DNA of 64,000 nt from Amphirosellinia nigrospora (GCA_004123355.1 SCHM01000001.1:12596193-12660192), one strand, 5' to 3'. Positions 25,020 to 38,288 are shown, counted from the first letter of the stretch. Made by a program: numbers and translations. Notes: generated from the sequence alone by a model not told the origin.

Positions 25020-26994
25020 CTACTTACCCTCCAGAGCCTTCTTGGCAAAAGTAGGCAAGACGAAGCTCGCCTTGTGGATGTCGGCATTGTAGTAGCGGCA
25101 GAGGCGCTCCTCGTCCTCGGGGGACCAGGAGCGTAGGGGCTCGCGGACGTTGCGCCCGGCCTCCTTGCAGCAGACCATGAAGCCGATCTGGCCCGAGGGA
25201 TACGTCGGGATCGTCGTGTAGGCGTACTCGGCCACGGGGAAGACCTCGCCGCACTCCTTCTTCAGCTTGGTGATCAGGGGGAGGTGGAGCCATTGGTTCT
25301 CGGCTAGAAAAAGGGGAGGGCGGGAATTAGTTGGTTTTCTTTTGGTAATTGCTATGGGCGGTTGGGTTAGGTTTTTGGAGGGGGGGGGGAGAAGGGGAGG
25401 GGGTGATAGTTCCCGTAGAAGATAATTCAAGCCGTCAAAGGATCCGAATAAATAGTCAAAAAGAAAAAAAAAGAGAGAATGAGAAAGAATGATAAAAGAC
25501 CGGTATTTCTCCTCCGTTGGATTTTGGGAGTTCTGTAGCAAGCCAGGACAAGGGGGGGAGGGTGAGACGGGAAGGTAATAGTAGGTGGAAAGGGATGGAC
25601 CTGTAAATTTCCAAGTTTCAGCCACAGACAAACTTTCCCAATCCCAAATCACCCCCACAGGTGATCTATAAAGGAGACATACAACCTTGAGTGGTGATGA
25701 CGCCGCGGGGCGCAGGGCGTCGTGCAGGAGCTGGAAGTACGACTTCTGGAAGAGTGACTCGGCGGGGCCGTCCGGGTCCGACGAGTCGGTGATGATCACG
25801 TCGAAGGCGTTCTTGTACTCGTCGAGGAACTTGAAGCCGTCGCCGACGTGGACCTTGACCTTGGGGTGCTTGAAGCCCTCGGACATGCCGGGGAGGTATT
25901 CCTTGGAGAGGCGGATGACGGCCTGTTGTTGTTGTTCATAAGAGTGAGCAAATTGTTTTCCCTTGTTTTCTACTTTGTCTATTGGGCTTCGTCTAGACAG
26001 ACGTGGAAAGCGAGTATTTTGATGTGTAGTGAGGGTATAACATAAAAAGTGAACATGAAATCTTACCTCGTCGATATCGCAAAGAGTAGCCTCCTCGACA
26101 CACTCATGCTTGACGACCTCACGGAGGACGCCGCCATCACCACCGCCAATGACGAGGACCTTCTTAGGTTCGGGGTGCGAGTTCATGGCGAGGTGGGTGA
26201 TCATCTCCTGATAGGAGAACTCGTCGCGCTCGGTGCACTGGATGACATTGTCGAGGACCAAGACGGTGCCGTAGTCGGTCGACTTGAAGATCAGGACATC
26301 CTGGTACTGGCTCTTCTCGTGGTGCAGGACCTTGTCCACCTTAAGGGTCATGGCTTGGCCTGACATACAACATCTTGTTAGAACGAAGGAGGTGTTTCTT
26401 CTCATGGAGAGGAAATATAATCTAGCAGATAAATGATGCGCGGTGTCGTCGCAAGGATGAATATGCGCTGCCTTATGCTGTCACAGTTACTCACCGGGCC
26501 ACATGTGAGAGATCTCTCTAAACCAGCCATCTGTATAATATGTTAGTCGGCATTGTCAGACTTGTAATAGTATCTATATCTTTGGTGCCTAGTAGGGAGG
26601 GTAAATAGACGTCAAGCATCTAGTTATGAAGAGAGAGAAACGAAAACAAACGTTAGTTTCAGCAAGCGATATCAGATTCACATAGAGGTATGACATCATT
26701 TTACAATATGATAAGAAATCGAACAGAAAAACAAAAAAGAAATCTCAAAACTGTATCCCCTCATGATGCCATATACCATATAAACCAAAATCAACGTCCT
26801 CCTCAAACAACGATACTCCGAAACTGGTGATGCGCACGTGTGCACCACACCAGCGAGTGAGTGAGTGACGTGGGGTCAAACAAAAAAAAACCCCAAGATA
26901 GCGAGGGGTCGGAGGGGCAAAACAGCCCACCAACCAAAAAAAAAGTTCAAGTCAACGTACCCTTGATGGTCGCATGTGTGATTTCCGAAGACAT
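25020..26994 (-). CDS. spe3: Spermidine synthase (putrescine aminopropyltransferase)
   Basis: This enzyme transfers an aminopropyl group from decarboxylated S-adenosylmethionine to putrescine in the cytosol. Five exons on the minus strand are set by clean splice sites: 26961-26994 ([11 protein letters not shown]), 26495-26530 ([12 protein letters not shown]), 26067-26360, 25686-25922 and 25020-25303. Motifs include [20 protein letters not shown], the [11 protein letters not shown] nucleotide-binding loop, [16 protein letters not shown] across intron 3, and [18 protein letters not shown] with the catalytic Asp. The last exon is [11 protein letters not shown] to KKALEGK, about the usual 290-300 residues in total. 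One base is missing near 25708, where GGVITTQ is expected, just before the last intron. The last intron (about 380 bp) is unusually long and purine-rich. Confidence 0.93.
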
Positions 26995-28342
26995 CCTGTG
27001 TGTAGTTGTAGTAGCAGTAGTAAATCCGCGTAGTCTACGAGAGGGTAACAGTAGTTGGGCAGTGACAGGCCGTGGGAAGTAGCAGTGAGGCAGTCGACAG
27101 AATTTTTGTATGGTCATGAAAAGAGGCGAAGATAGATAGATAGCTAAGGTCGTATCTAAGTAAATTAATATGGGAACGAAAAAAACGCCCGCCGGTTCTG
27201 TGGAACGCGGTGCGGGCGCGCGCGCGCGGGGAGAGCTAGCTCTTGTGGTTGGTTTACCTGACGCTAAAAAGGATCCCGAACGGGTTTTTATTTTGGAGGC
27301 GTTGATTATATTGACTACCTACGTAACCCGTTATATCAATAGATAAATAAACAAGGAAAAAAATAAATAAACCTGAGATGATAATAACAAGAATCTTATT
27401 CTATAAGCGGTATTCTACAATTTATTCTCCAAACAACAGCATAAATACATTCATGTCTTTGAGTGAGTCTCTTCAGATACCTAACCCACAAAAAACATTC
27501 AAGCAAGACATCCTGAAGCCAACCCACTATAAAAAACAAGGCCTCTTCAGCCCACGAAAAATTTGCGGTGGTGGGGTGTAACGAGCAAACAACCTCTAAT
27601 CCATCTTTCCATGGCCCTCGCCGTACAGATGTTAAACCAGATTCGGCAACAGGAAGGCAAATTATGCATGCTCATTGGCTGATTGCTGCCCAACCTCTAC
27701 CCAATCTCGCTCATAGATTAAGTAGTTAAATCTTACCTGACTTATATGTATGCTAAACGGTCAAGATAAAAAGAAAGGAAGAAAGTGGTACGTAAGTGTT
27801 CATGAATACAATCCGCTCTTTAAAGGTTTATCCAGAAGCCGCCTAACCTTGCAAACGACAAGAGAAAGCCTCAGTACTCGTAACGCTAATCAAGGTGATG
27901 TTTCTTATAGATAGTAGAACATTCATGAAAGCACGTTTAGTAAACAGGAGTATATCAGTAGTAAATTATTATAGACAAGCCTACACAAACTAGACACTCT
28001 CTCGCCCCTTGCCTCAAAGACAGATATCCACCCAGGCCCGTTCCTTCTCGTAAACTACCTGATTCAAGCAAGAGAGAGAGGAAGACGGGCGGAGAAAAAG
28101 AGACAGTAAAATCAAATAGCCGACGGGGATTGATTATAGTAACGTAATCGTTCATTCGTGTCATCAAGTCGTAAATATCATGCTAGCAGTCTATGTAGAA
28201 GACGCAAGGAAAAGAGAGGAAAAGGAGACACGTGATTATAACAAGAAGAAATTGCAAGACAAGAGAAATCGGTATCATCAGTCCAGCATAATTACTCGAA
28301 GAAATTCGAAAGCATAGAAGAAAAAGGGGAAGTGTAGATAAT
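26995..28342. other. Intergenic upstream of spermidine synthase
   Basis: No gene is seen. The region holds the promoter and leader of spermidine synthase and the 3' flank of the DUF3824 gene. A (GC)n run lies at about 27213-27230, followed by A/T-rich sequence at about 27290-27450. Confidence 0.5.
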
Positions 28343-31300
28343 CTAGTGCCTGAGCCCATCCTGCAGCAAATGGCCAAGGTACCCAGGAAGCCCCGTTGAT
28401 TCTGGAGTAAGTCGCCAACTGTCTGTACGAGCTGTGCTATGTCTGAATCTCCACCTGCTGGTAACGCTGCCCACGCGCCACGCACGCTTAGGTCTCCTGG
28501 GTGTTGTGGTCGATACTCGAATTCACCGTAGCTTGACCGGGAACGGCGTAAGGAAGGTCGGTCACGTGGGTTTAACGGTCGGCCCGAGGAGTCAAAGCGG
28601 TCGGGCAGGTCTATTACATGATCGTCATCGTCTGAGAAAGTCGGCGAAACATCGCGTGCGCGACGGTCCCGGGGGTGAGAGCCAGGTGGTTGGATGCGGG
28701 TTCTGAGGATGAACGTGTCCTTGGGTGGGAGTCCTTCGACCTCTTACTGTCTTGAAGATGCCTTGAGGTGTCCTCATCATCATCGGGAATACGTGAAGGG
28801 GTATCGTTCGTTGCTTCACGGTGTCTTTGGAGAGTTCGTGATGATTCAGGCGAGAGAGGACGAAATTGTACCTTGTGAGTACGGTTCTTTTCACTACCAG
28901 AGCTCGTGGACGACGACGGACTTGGTTGTCGGTCATCTTCAAATCTTACACCATCTTCGCAACTAGTTAGTACCTCAGCTGATATTGAAAGGGCACGTGG
29001 CATATAGAGTCACGCGAAATGGTAGTCCATTCAAGGAGACGCACCCTGCTTAGTAGTCGCGCTCCGAGAGGCATCAGGATGGGCACGGCTGACACCGATA
29101 TTTGGAACTTGACTCACGTTTTCTGGGCCGGGGTGATGACCCGGACCTCCTGGCGGTGGGAAATAACCTGATGCTGGAGGCGGCCCTGGGGGAGGAGGGG
29201 GTAGACCGGCATAGTCCTGGGGATTATAGGGCGGATACGGGTTATTGAGATTTGTGGTGGATTGGTTCGTATGATGAGTGAAGCGCCGGGGCCGACGGGC
29301 GGTGGAGGGGGCCTTGGTTCGTGGGCGGGAAGCCTCCGAGGCATGGGGAGGAGATGGGGGAGGGGCTTCGACATCGTATGGGGGATAGTACGGGTCATCA
29401 GCGGCTGCTTCCTCGTAGCCTAATTGATGTTAGCTGCTTCAACGTTGGTATTGTGAGTATCTATCCCTTACGTCTGCGCTCGCGATCTCGTGATCGGCGA
29501 TCACGAGCCCTATCGCTCCTATCTCGCGACCTTGATGGGTCCACACTTCTTTCCCTTGACCTCTCGCTACGCTCCTTGTTCTTCTGATGATCTGAATATT
29601 TCTTAATGCCTATCGCAGCAGCAGCAGTCCCTAGGCCTGCAGCTGCGACATCACGTAGTTTACTCCTGCTCCGTTTCTTTCGAGGTTCCGGGTCGGACCC
29701 AGATGCTGATCGGTGTCGGTGCTTATGCCGACGTCTCCTAGGTTCTTCGGAGGGTGAATCGTAGGGTTCGAGGGGCTCGCTGCCATACTCAACGTCAGGA
29801 ACGCGAACCAGGCCTAATTCTCTATCAGCCGTGGTGTCTCCAGGATGGTGGTGGCGACCAAGAGACCTGGATCTAGATCGACTCCTTGAAATGCTACGAT
29901 CTCTGCTAAAGGCTTCGTCGTCAGATGCATCATGTTCACGGTTTTTCTTATCCTGGTGGCGCTCCCAGAGCTTAGTAGCCGCAGCGCCGGTCAAACCCGC
30001 GGCAGCAATTTCAGCACCTGTCCAAGAGTTAGAAACATGCATTTATGGAAGTTCTGTCTCACTGCTTGCCTGTCCTTAAGCGGGATTTTGATCGCGATTT
30101 GCTACGGGACTTAGATCTATAATGGTGAACCAGTCCAGCCAGAGCACTATGACTCGTTAGCATTACATGTGTAAAACGAAAGAGTGCTTCTGTAGAAAGC
30201 AGAGCACAGCATCAAGGTACACTTACGCAGTTGCTGCGCCTGCCTTGGCTACGTTGGACTTGCTTCGAGTGCGACCACGGCGAGAACCACTTCGGGATAG
30301 GGAATAGCTATCGTTGGAATGGCGACGTCGGCGGCGACCGCGATGCGACTCTTCTTTTTCAATCTTGTTGTTTTGCATGTATTTCAAGCCGCCAGCAACA
30401 GCAAGCGCAGCAGCACCCTTCTCGATAGTCAGTCGTAGCCATTATATCATGGTAGAGGGATCCTTACGATAGCTAGGCCAGTGGCAAGACGACTACGTGA
30501 CTTGCTCCGATGGCGGTGGCGGTCATAATCATCAGATTCGTATTCGTCATGTCTGTCATCGTAGGCACTCCGTGCTCGACGCATAACTTCAGTGCCAAGC
30601 GCGCCCAGGGCAGCGCCGGCGAGGACTTTGCGTCCTTTGTGCTGATGATGATGCTCACCGTCTTTGCCCCGACCGCCAACCAGAGCAGCCATTCCAGCCC
30701 CGCAAGCGCACCTTCAGCAAGATGGCGCTTCTTATGATGATCAGAGCTAGAGCTTCGATCACGCCGAATAACAGTCCTTTTGATGTAGTAGTCCTCGTCG
30801 AATGTGTCTCTCTCATAGCGCCTATCATCCTGTCGTCTATAGTAGTCATCGTCGCGTCTTGTATCACGATCATGCATGACAATGAAAGTCGGATCAGAGC
30901 GTGGGACAATAACCGGCTGGGGAGCCGGCGCCTCGTGCACAATGACCTTTTGCTCGGGCATCTTTTGGCGGATGACGATGGGTTGTTGTGGAGGGTTTGC
31001 CGGCGAATAATACTCAACTTCCCTACGGTAATGTTCAATTTCAGGGTCGTGGTGGTGGTGGGTGTCTCTTTCAATCGATATACCGACGTTCAATCTTGAC
31101 GTCTCGTTCCTTAAACTCGCGAGGTTCGTCGTGGTGATGGTGGTGGTGTTTGTCCTTGTGGATGTCAATGTCCAAGGTCTTCTTCTTGACCTCTAAATCG
31201 CCATCCGAGTCCCTGCGAACGACGCGCTTCTCGAGGCGCACATCGGTCTCGTGGTCATCCCACTGAGATCTGCGATCCCAGTAACGATCTCGGGTGTCTT

Positions 31301-31738
31301 CAACAGAGTCCCTTGTCTCCTCAACAACGCGAGTCCGAGAGCGCCGTTCGGGCAGGTAGTAATCACGCTCCCTCTCTACATCGCGCTCGTACTCGACGGT
31401 TCTAAGGCGATCACGATCACGATCACGATCACGATCGCCGCGGAAGGAGTCGTCAAATGCAGAGCGCGGGCGATCAGGGTAGGCAGTCTTCTCGAAGCGA
31501 CGGTCGACCTCGACGACCTCAGCGGCGCCGCGCCCCGCATGAGAGTGGGAGTATCTCGAACCACGGTCGTCGTCCTCGTCGTACCGCTCAACCCGCTCTA
31601 AGCGGGTGGTGGTCCCCGGGGCCCGCCAACCTTGTAAGTAGAAACAGTCTTGTAACGGTGCTCGTCGCCAGAAGAAGATCGGCTGCGCTCCCTGGTGTAG
31701 CGAACATCGCGCTCGCGCTCTCGGTAAACTTGGGCCAT
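28343..31738 (-). CDS. DUF3824-family low-complexity protein with glycine-zipper segments
   Basis: This is a member of a fungal-specific family of unknown function. The start MAQVYRERERDVRYTRERS and a highly charged R/D/E-rich first third are followed by HHHHHH- and DRDRDRD-type runs. Three small Ala/Gly-rich hydrophobic segments then alternate with RS/SR-rich tracts: VLAGAALGALGTEVMRRARS, EIAAAGLTGAAATKLWERHQ and DVAAAGLGTAAAAIGIKKYS. A proline-rich stretch (PPPPPGPPPASGYFPPP) comes before a C-terminal DLPDRFDSSGRPLNPRDRP, then VRGAWAAL, which fits the end of DUF3824 proteins. Several short introns separate these blocks. The frame slips near 28630 and 28365 and probably elsewhere. The repeated AAAGL segments resemble glycine zippers, so membrane association or self-assembly is possible. 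The function is unknown. Confidence 0.75.
31410..31440. repeat. GATCAC hexanucleotide microsatellite
   Basis: Four to five copies of a CGATCA-type hexamer lie within the first part of the DUF3824 gene. On the minus strand they encode an alternating Arg-Asp run. Confidence 0.9.
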
Positions 31739-34196
31739 CTTTGGCGCAACACACACTAACACTAAGCGTACCAGTGCCTGGGAATGCGCTGCGCGACGAC
31801 GTGACGTCACCAGAGGTTACCAGTTGTCGCAACGCTTAAAAGTGCTTGACAATAGAGTTTCGAAAGATATCAGAGTAATTGAAGCTGGCAAACTGTAAAG
31901 CGTTATAGTAGTATATAAGGTTTAAAAGGACTGCCTCTATGACGTGCAAGCGGGAGGAAATGGTAGAGAACCTAGCAGAGTCGAGAGTTGGAAGGAGGAG
32001 GTAAAGTGGGCGAGACGGGCTGGGCTGGTAGATTGGTGACGAAGGGTGTGCCTTAGGTGCAGCAGCATACTTCCAAGTTGTTAGGTGGGTAGTGATAGTG
32101 TAGGTAGGTAATGGCTTAGGTTAATGTACCGGCTGGTAGTGGAGCAGGTGGTGTTGGCGCAGTGTATCGTGCAGAACTGGCCAGATGTCTGCTGCCAGTG
32201 CCTTGTGGCGATACAGTAGACACAACCCCGGCGTTTCTAGCTACTTCTTACCCAAAGGTGTTCGTTGTGAGGTACCGGCAGCAGTCTACATGGGTGAATG
32301 AGGTACCATAGAGGTATGATGAGGGGTATCTCAGGTATAAGTAACGCTATTCCACCTACAGATATGGTACTGGCTCCAATAGTTTTACGTCAGCATATAA
32401 GTATCTAGTACATAGGTAGACGATGTTGTGATTTAGGACTTGGCCGAACCCCTCCAACTACAGACGAACCGCTTGTGACGAGAGACAGGCTCCCTCTGCC
32501 TCTTCAATTTGTCGTCTAAAATAATGGGAGGGCCAGTGAAACATACCTAGGACGACAACAATTCTGCAACAATGGTCAGCAGTAGACAATGTCGTCCGCA
32601 TGAGTCGCAGCCTGATGATTACATCTGGCTACCCGCGTCTTTTCTAGTTGTTAGCCATGGCCTAGGTAGTCCACTACGGACATTGACAGGTATCTATAGA
32701 TCATATTAAATAACAGTTGTACTTGAAGCTGTGGGTTTCCATGCTCTCTTTGCCGCACCACGCAGCATGAGGCATAAGGCAGACAGGTGGTGGATCGATC
32801 ACCTGTTTGCATTACGAGGAAAAAGTGTTGGGACCGGCTGACCAGAAATTTGGCAGTGATTTCTTTTCGGTTTGGGGGCTGTGTCGTGTTAGTGTGTGGT
32901 CAGTCATCGGCGAAGAGCGGAAGCGCAAGAGGCGAGTGTTTACTGGCACCAATATGAATCACAACTTCGGTTTCTTGTTAATGCGGCCATTATTCTGCCT
33001 CGCCTCCCAGAGCGTGAAGATGAATAACCAGGAGACCCGGCAAATCACACGAACTATAACAGACCGTGTGGCCTGCAGCATGGGGATTCATCGACCCCGG
33101 CCTCAACGGCATTCCAGAACTTAGTGTACATATCCCACTATTCGAAACTTGGTTTTTTTCGAATGAGATGCTGATGATCCACTGACCATACCTCTGGCTA
33201 TAAATGAACACGGCACGTGTGGCTATTAGCGGTATCGGTTTTGCCTTAGATAGGTCCTCCTGATGATACATGATTGATCAGGGCTTACTTCTTTGGGCCA
33301 TGCCTCTATTTGTTGCTTGCAGGCGTACAGGTGCCACCTTTCCAGAATACCGATGTTCTGATATTGACCTACTCCAATCCAGGGGCTGAGGCTGATTGAT
33401 CCCTCCCGGGGAAAGCGATTCATTTTCAGATAATCGAGGCACAGCAGATGCAATGACTTCAGCTACCAGGCATCGTTAGAAAGCCACATAAGCCACGTTG
33501 GGGGCTATTCTTACTGCAGGCGCACACGTAGTTGTCCGGAAGCAGTAGTTTCATACTCAATATCATTAATATGCTGGATTTGTTACTTGTAGGTAGAGTA
33601 ACATTCTCGAGATGTTAGGTTGGTATCTGGCCCCGCCGAGTTCAAAGCTCACCTCCACCGTAGAGGATATGCATAAGTGATGACGACAACGGGCATTAGC
33701 TTCACTAGATACAGATCGCTATGATAGTTGCTCCGGTTAGAGCCTCACCTGAATCTAAGCGCAACCTCGATATAGCCCAATAAGAGAGGAGTAATATTGG
33801 ATAGAAACCGAATCGTGCGTTTCGACTAGGCAATTTCGCATATCATTCAGTTTCTAGTGCTAAATCAGATAGGGAATGTTATGACATAAAATATAGAAAG
33901 AACACCGTAAGCAAATTGGATTAGAAGGTGTTTTCATCTTTTCCTCGAAGATATTTCGACGGGGTGTTCCCATTGGCCAATATGGCCCCCAATCTTCCCC
34001 TCGTATCTCGAATGGCGACAGAGCATATCCGTCTTGCTTTTTATTGGCCCTATTACCACTTGCATTATCCCAGTAATTGAATTCTGGCCTCAGTATCAGG
34101 AAATCCAGGCTTGAGGCAGGTTGGGCACTTCAATTTATTGACGGACAAACCGTAATCATAGGTCCAAGCTCGTGATATCTAGCCTATCAAAGTTTT
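31739..34196. other. Intergenic between DUF3824 and 2EXR genes
   Basis: About 2.4 kb in which no gene is recognised. The left part is the upstream region of the DUF3824 gene. Short open frames at 32807-33124 and 32990-33271 overlap antisense to each other and carry no motif. Confidence 0.5.
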
Positions 34197-35445
34197 TCAA
34201 CGGGGAAATTGAATGACCCCCATATCCACTTGCCCGACCATTTGCGATGCAAATCTCTCAGGAACCCAACGTACCGACATAACGAATTTAAATTTAGGTA
34301 GCCGTAATACAGAGGCATGTGCGGGCAGCGGCCCGTCGACTAGGTCATGTTGCGAAGCTTTCCCCTCCATTTGAAGCCAGAATAGCCATATGTCACTGAG
34401 GAATGAAGAGATAACCATACTGATGCGAGTGTCGTCAAGGTAGAATTGAATATTACCGCGCTGCCGAGTGTCTAGTTTGCCGAGTTTTTGTATCGCTTGC
34501 AGCTTTCGTTGTCTATCCTACCTCAAGATCAGTGAGTATTCTTTTTGCCAGAGCGCCTCGACCCTCATTAGGCCGAAAGGGTTGGTTTCGGGACTACTCA
34601 CATCGTCCATGTCAATATGAATAACTTCACTCTCGCCCAAAAGCCCGAAGAGCCCGGACTTGCAAGCATCTTGGCGAGTCATACGTAGCTCCGTTTCGCC
34701 GACGACTACAGTACACTCCTTTCGTATCGCTATGTATTTGAGTGCCCATTTCATGAATTCGGTCGCTTTTCCTGTAGACCCTCTTTTAAACGACGCGCAC
34801 TCTCGACCATGCCATAGCTGATACAGAGAGGGATTTTCGGATCGGAGAGGTACTCCTGTAATTCCGAAGAGATTTCTCCTTTAATACTGTTTTTGTATCG
34901 CCATAGATAACGGCATCGACTGAGCTGACCAAGTGTTTGAAGGGTTATCATATCGACGGTTTTGTCGAACCAGAGGTGGCCCTCGCTCGCTTGCGAGGCT
35001 TGCGAGGCTCGCGAGGCTCGAGAGGCTTTGTATTGCCTTTCTTCCTTGGTGGACGACGCTGATGTAGTTCGGGACGGCGCGGAAGCTTGACCTTTGCTTT
35101 ATTCTTGTACCTGGTGCAACGTATAGCTTCCGCTCGCGATTCTCGACAGACGCTGGCTATTACCGGAGGCCTAACGGGCAATGATAACGTAACATGCGCA
35201 ATATCTTTATCATCACCATCAGGAAAATCCACACGCGGAGAAGGCAAAAAATGATCCCATCTGACTTCTGCGATACGCGGTGGGAGGCAATAGCGCCATA
35301 TCATATCGCGAATTTCAGTTGGAAGGCGTAGAAACTGAGGGAATGATGTTGCGGGGGTAGTGGGATACGGTGTGTTGAACATTCTGAAGGACACGTATAT
35401 TCCGTTCTCCAGGCCAAGTGTGTTCCACAAGCGATTAGGTGGCAT
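34197..35445 (-). CDS. 2EXR-domain protein of unknown function
   Basis: The N-terminal half has the 2EXR signature FPQFLRLPTEIRDMIWRYCL followed by IASVCRESRAEA, a domain common in expanded fungal families. The middle has a Lys/Arg/Pro-rich linker with repeated EPREPRKPRKR. The conserved continuation HLWFDKTVDMITLQTLGQLS is read in a shifted frame, followed by KWALKYIAIRKECTVVVGE and a further block ending at 34197 (DGPLPAHASVLRLPKFKF). The start may be the upstream ATG at 35445 or the ATG at about 35382 (MFNTPYPTTPATSF), which is closer to the domain. One-base slips near 34990 and 34765 and one near 34510 break the frame. The function is unknown, and decay is possible here since the family is fast-evolving. 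Confidence 0.65.
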
Positions 35446-36555
35446 TTCGGTGGAATAGGGAAGGGCGGTTTTTGCGGTACCTGGGTTAGGAATTGGCCAG
35501 CCGCCAGTGCGTTTATATATTTTTCAACCCACGACAGACTTGTTCACCCAAAAGTTTATGGTGCCCCGTTGATTAGATCATGCATTAGATAGAAGCATGA
35601 GATAAACCTTATCCGGCTTATTCTTATGCACCACGCGTCCGACTTGATTTTATATAGCTTATTCGAGACACAAAATCGCCCTATTCGCACTCCTTTGGGT
35701 TCTTGCCAATGGAATTAGATATACGATTTGACGGGGAACTACGCATTTCTATCTATAGCTAGCGACTCCGTATCTTCGTCATCGATTATTCCATTGCTGC
35801 CTTGCGCAAATGTTTCAAAGGGCTCGGGGAGGGAGGAAGTGATAGTTAGGTGTGTTGTCAGACATGAAAATAATCTGATATCTCGACGATCTAGCGACAG
35901 TCTTACCTGGGTATTGAGGACTATATGTGCTCGTTGCTGGATATGAGGGGGGAGGGTATGTAGCCGTCTGGCCTGGGGTCCTCCTGGGTATGTTGGGGGC
36001 AGTATTACGTGTCGTGCTATCGGGTTATCGTTATACTCCCAGAGTTAATTCAAGTAGTCTAGTTAATAATAAAGACTCCAAATGTTTAGTTCTATTTAGG
36101 ACCCTTTTAACCTTCTACAATTAAGTTTTTCCAAGCTATCTTTTTTCTGCCTCTCTACCTAAGTTGACTCTTAAGACCCGTGACCTTTACCTATTCGTCA
36201 ACAGTAAATAGGGTTCGAAACACTATTGCTCAAAAGGTATTTTTATTTCCAACTGGCTCTCGATAGCCGAGTGTAACAATCGATTGTGTAATAATATCGC
36301 AGGCTATCCAACCAACTAGGTTAGCACCTCCTATAGATACCAGGATAGAAGATATCCAAGATAGCATGCTAAAGCTGTAAAGATGGACAAAGTAGCGCAA
36401 GGACTATTCACAGATTCCAGATAGCAAGTTTTGATTGACATCAATTCTATAATAATCAAGTAAGGTTCCAACCTCTCTAAACTTAACACAATACTCCATC
36501 AACGCCTAGGCCCCTGGTCGAGGAACTCTATCTTGTACTCATACACGAAGACCCT
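35446..36555. other. Intergenic between 2EXR and P450 genes
   Basis: No gene is recognised. The region 36050-36500 is A/T-richer. Overlapping short frames at 35728-35946 and 35927-36124 have no motif. Confidence 0.45.
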
Positions 36556-38288
36556 TTAAGCTTCTCGCTCCTTGATACTCACCATTAGTGGTGGCTTTAC
36601 CCACAGGGCCAAGATCTTCTGGTGATGCCAAGAATTGGAACTCTCGTCAAGCGTTAAGTCGAAGTTCCATAGAACCTTAGCTAAGATAGAACGCATCTCG
36701 TCTATTAAAAGTTAGTCAGTGTCGGTCGTTCATATACGAGTGAAGTTCGCACGGCTCATGTGTCGTTTGGCCATATGTAACAAGATAATAGGAATAGAAC
36801 AGGCATGCCCCCTAGAATTGAAAAAAACGGTATCACTTACGCATTGCTAGATTTTGGCCAATGCAATCCCGTCGCCCCACACTGAATGGCTTGTGGATTT
36901 CTCGTCTATCATTAAAGAAAGGAGACTTCGGATTTGTTGTCGCCTCAGGAAGCCATCGCTCAGGAATATACTCCCGTGGCTGATGGTAGTTATACTCTGA
37001 GTGGAAGGCAGCCAGTTGAGGTACGCTCACTTGTGTCTGTGTCGAATTAGTTTAACTCGTACATGTTAAATCAAAACAGATAAAAGGACCAACCTTTCCG
37101 GGAATAGTGACGCCCGCGATTTGGACTGGCGGGCCATCGGGGACAATGCGCAGCATGCCTAGAGGAAGAGGGGGGAAGATCCGGAGCGCTTCTTGAAGAC
37201 AGGCCCACATGTAAGGAAGTCTTGCTCGGGTGTCGTCGAAAGTGATTTCTTCGTCTGATTTGAAGGCTTCGCGGACTTCGTCCGTGATTTTCTTGAGAGC
37301 ATGAGGTGTCTTCAACAACCAGTACGTGACGCCACTTAAAAGCGTGGCAGTAGTTTCCGAACCAGCAAGCATGATCAAATCCGCATTACTTGCGAGCTCG
37401 TCGTCCTTCATCTCATGTGCCTCTCCTCGAGATCGCAACATGAAATCCATGAAATCGCCGCGATCGGGTTGCTTCTTGTGGTAAATCCGATCCATTGTCA
37501 TGCTAGACGCAAAGTCGAAGTGTCTCTTCTCGGCGTTACGGATTTGTGGCCCGGCAAGGAACCGCATGATGGCACCAAAAAAGGGGAAGACGCTGCCAAA
37601 AGCCATGATAGGCAATAACTTGATGATATATCCGATATTATCTAGCCATGCATTGCTTTTTCCCTCCGCGAGTCCCTGCAAAGGAGTCCCGTAGGCAAGA
37701 TCGGCGATCAAATCGAAAGTTGTGAAGTTGTACCACCGTTGACGGGTTCGCCAATCTTTGACTGCTCTCGCAATCTTTTATGAGAAGATCAATATAGACA
37801 CGGATAAGAGGCTCCTGTAGACGCAAGGCCTTATCGGAGAAGGCCGGCAACATGGCTCGTCGATACCGGAAGTGGTCCTTTGAGTTGGAGAAGACGATTT
37901 TCTTTTGGTCCAGCTTAAGGCCAGGAAAGTGCTTTGGGAACTCAGCGTGCCCGTGGCCGTAAATATCCTTCCAGGCCTCGGGACGGATGAAGGCAACCTC
38001 ATCGGCGTTGACTCGTACCACCTCGCCGTATTTCTCGTGGAATTCAACATACTTAAACTCCAATATCCCGCGCATCTTATATATTGACCTAAGTCCATTG
38101 AACGCGATCCATAGTGGCGGCCCTGGAATATGGCGAAGCGGGTGGAAATAAAGGTTATACACCGCAGTGGCGAAGAGGCGTACGACGGAGATCGCGACGA
38201 GACCAAGCGCAATGCGGCCGATACCCTGCCATGATAGGAGGTCGACCTCACCAAGCACGGTGGTAAAAGGCCTCGAGAAATCAGCCAT
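36556..38288 (-). CDS. Cytochrome P450 monooxygenase (microsomal, fungal secondary-metabolism type)
   Basis: A haem-thiolate monooxygenase, anchored by an N-terminal membrane helix (GRIALGLVAISVVRLFATAV) and a proline-rich hinge (HPLRHIPGPP). Exons on the minus strand are 37094-38288, 36841-37036 and 36556-36701, with GT...AG introns. Motifs in order are FRYRRAMLPAFS (helix C), WYNFTTFDLIADLAYG, the I-helix AGSETTAT, the K-helix ExxR within CLQEALRIFPPLP, PREYIPERW, and the haem loop FSVGRRDCIGQNLAM. The last exon, HEMRSILAKVLWNFDLTL, completes helix L. This order resembles the trichothecene/aflatoxin-pathway P450s (CYP65-like), but the family cannot be fixed by eye. Two one-base slips lie at about 37740-37790 between FSDKALRLQEPL and WYNFTTF. 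No biosynthetic cluster partners are visible. Confidence 0.88.

Noticed and set aside
31410-31440. Short hexamer array as a CRISPR-like repeat
   Set aside because: There are no spacers between the units; it is a simple microsatellite encoding an Arg-Asp run.
36205-36235. GGTTCGAA within a short 5-bp stem
   Set aside because: It resembles a tRNA T-arm, but no other tRNA arms are present upstream.
36556-38288. P450 as part of a secondary-metabolite gene cluster
   Set aside because: No polyketide synthase, peptide synthetase, terpene cyclase or other tailoring enzyme is visible in the neighbouring sequence.
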